Assembly (NCBI RefSeq): GCF_007860105.1
Contig: NZ_SJPU01000002.1
Coordinates: 571,256 to 635,255 of the forward strand
Direction of reading: 5' to 3'
DNA length: 64,000 nucleotides
DNA from: Allorhodopirellula heiligendammensis
Lineage (GTDB): Bacteria > Planctomycetota > Planctomycetia > Pirellulales > Pirellulaceae
How positions within the stretch are numbered: the first letter of the stretch is position 1; each line of letters begins with the position of its first letter. Shown piece after piece: positions 63,484-64,000 of the stretch. The translations under genes were made by a program, and so were the position numbers. The notes beneath the pieces are model-generated. The model searched no databases. It saw only the letters and a list, made by a program, of their open reading frames with translations, and had not been told where the DNA came from.

Positions 63484-64000
63484 CTATGATCCCAGCCGAT
63501 GTACATGAAATTCATCAGGGGCGAGCGTCTGTTCGGCCAGCTCGATGAGATGTTCGTGGTGAGTGAACAGTATGACCTGAGTCCTCTGTGATAAGTCCGA
63601 AAATGCTCGCATAGCGGCCGCTGATCGACCGTCGTCAAGCTGTACCAGACAGTCATCAACGACCAGAGGCAGCGGTGTGCTGCGTGAAAGTTGGTGATCG
63701 ATTGAGGCCAGTCGCAGTGACAAATAGAGCGTATCGGCGGTTCCCGTGCTCATCGCGTTGGCGGGAACGTCCGTGTCCTGGCCTGCAGGGCGAACGCCGA
63801 ATAAGGTCGCTTTGCCCTTGTTGTCGAAGTCGACTTTCAATGATGCGTATTCGTTTCGAGTGAGCTGCGAAAAAATGCCAGAGGCGAGCTGCAGAACCGG
63901 CCCCTGGTTTTCCTGCCGGTAATCCTCGATCGCCTGCCTTAGAATCATCGCAGCGATCTTCACTCGCGAATATTCTTCGAGCTCATTCTCGAGTTTTCCG
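63484..64000 (-). CDS. YhaN-like AAA ATPase, C-terminal part (continues beyond the window)
   Basis: The frame runs in from the window edge (GKLENELEEYSRV at 63961-64000) to a stop at 63484, about 172 codons. IAAMILRQAIEDYRQENQGPVLQLASGIFSQLTRNEYASL, read in parts, is the end of the coiled coil and start of the C-terminal ABC-like half. MSTGTADTLYLSLRLASIDH is the signature motif, PLPLVVDDCLVQLDDGRSAA the Walker B, and QVILFTHHEHLIELAEQ the H-loop region. YhaN proteins resemble SbcC/Rad50 and usually pair with an MRE11-like nuclease (YhaO), which should lie outside this window. Role in DNA ends repair is inferred. Confidence 0.88.
   Translation of the reverse strand, partial: GKLENELEEYSRVKIAAMILRQAIEDYRQENQGPVLQLASGIFSQLTRNEYASLKVDFDNKGKATLFGVRPAGQDTDVPANAMSTGTADTLYLSLRLASIDHQLSRSTPLPLVVDDCLVQLDDGRSAAAMRAFSDLSQRTQVILFTHHEHLIELAEQTLAPDEFHVHRLGS

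Noticed and set aside
1-64000. A defence island or secondary-metabolite cluster
   Set aside because: Apart from hicAB no restriction, retron, CBASS, NRPS or PKS signature was seen in any plausible gene.

Overview
The window looks like chromosome from a planctomycete of the Rhodopirellula/Pirellulaceae type. That rests on co-occurrence rather than one marker: a DUF1559 pseudopilin-like protein with a small lipoprotein, a run of three secreted sulfatases, a 1100-residue PVC-type dehydrogenase/HEAT/cytochrome c protein plus decayed remains of a second one, a LEPR-XLL-like surface-protein leader with dockerin-type repeats, a Tat-exported Gfo/Idh/MocA oxidoreductase, many secreted SGNH and alpha/beta hydrolases, and frequent GTG/TTG starts with weak Shine-Dalgarno signals. 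No tRNA, rRNA or CRISPR array was seen.

Layout. 1-4.7 kb (minus): edge-truncated MDR oxidoreductase, then a three-gene ATGA-coupled operon (NmrA-like reductase, NCS1-like permease, mannitol dehydrogenase-like). 4.9-8 kb: decayed secreted haloperoxidase-like gene ending in a strong hairpin, then lipoprotein/DUF1559. 8.4-13.3 kb: ThuA, secreted hydrolase, a DUF1905-OmdA-CsaA fusion, SGNH hydrolase and an EfpL/YeiP translation factor. 13.3-18.1 kb is a decay zone: a 324-bp inverted-repeat element with a probable target duplication, broken PVC-cytochrome, ISL3 and cytochrome-c-peroxidase genes, and intact DUF1275 and SGNH genes. 18.1-23.7 kb: a 1516-residue exported protein with a secreted hydrolase. 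23.7-28.3 kb: hicAB, arsC, divergent merC/Fur-family pair, TetR. 28.6-31 kb: exported haloacid-dehalogenase/peroxiredoxin fusion and a dehalogenase-like hydrolase. 31-43 kb: Gfo oxidoreductase, epimerase, an HTTM pair, a secreted HAD phosphatase, a coiled-coil membrane protein divergent from a large TolC-like lipoprotein, and an acidic DUF4261-like protein. 43.7-45.8 kb: orphan NarL-type response regulator directly followed by an enolase-superfamily enzyme. 45.8-48.9 kb: second mobile zone, where two further members of the inverted-repeat family abut truncated ISAs1 and IS5-type transposases. 48.9-58.5 kb: PVC cytochrome gene, divergent rhomboid protease, and the xseB-ispA-dxs-nadK-rlu operon for isoprenoid precursors and housekeeping. 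58.6-63.3 kb: three sulfatases; then the 3-prime end of a YhaN-like ATPase.

Most distinctive are the inverted-repeat element family (13881-14204, 45848-46172, 48808-48874), which carries conserved internal hairpins whose stems differ between copies; the TetR-flanked dehalogenase/peroxiredoxin locus; the CsaA fusion; a sulfatase with a non-canonical activation motif; and an 18-bp perfect palindrome upstream of the orphan response regulator. Functional calls are by reading protein motifs; no database search was run.
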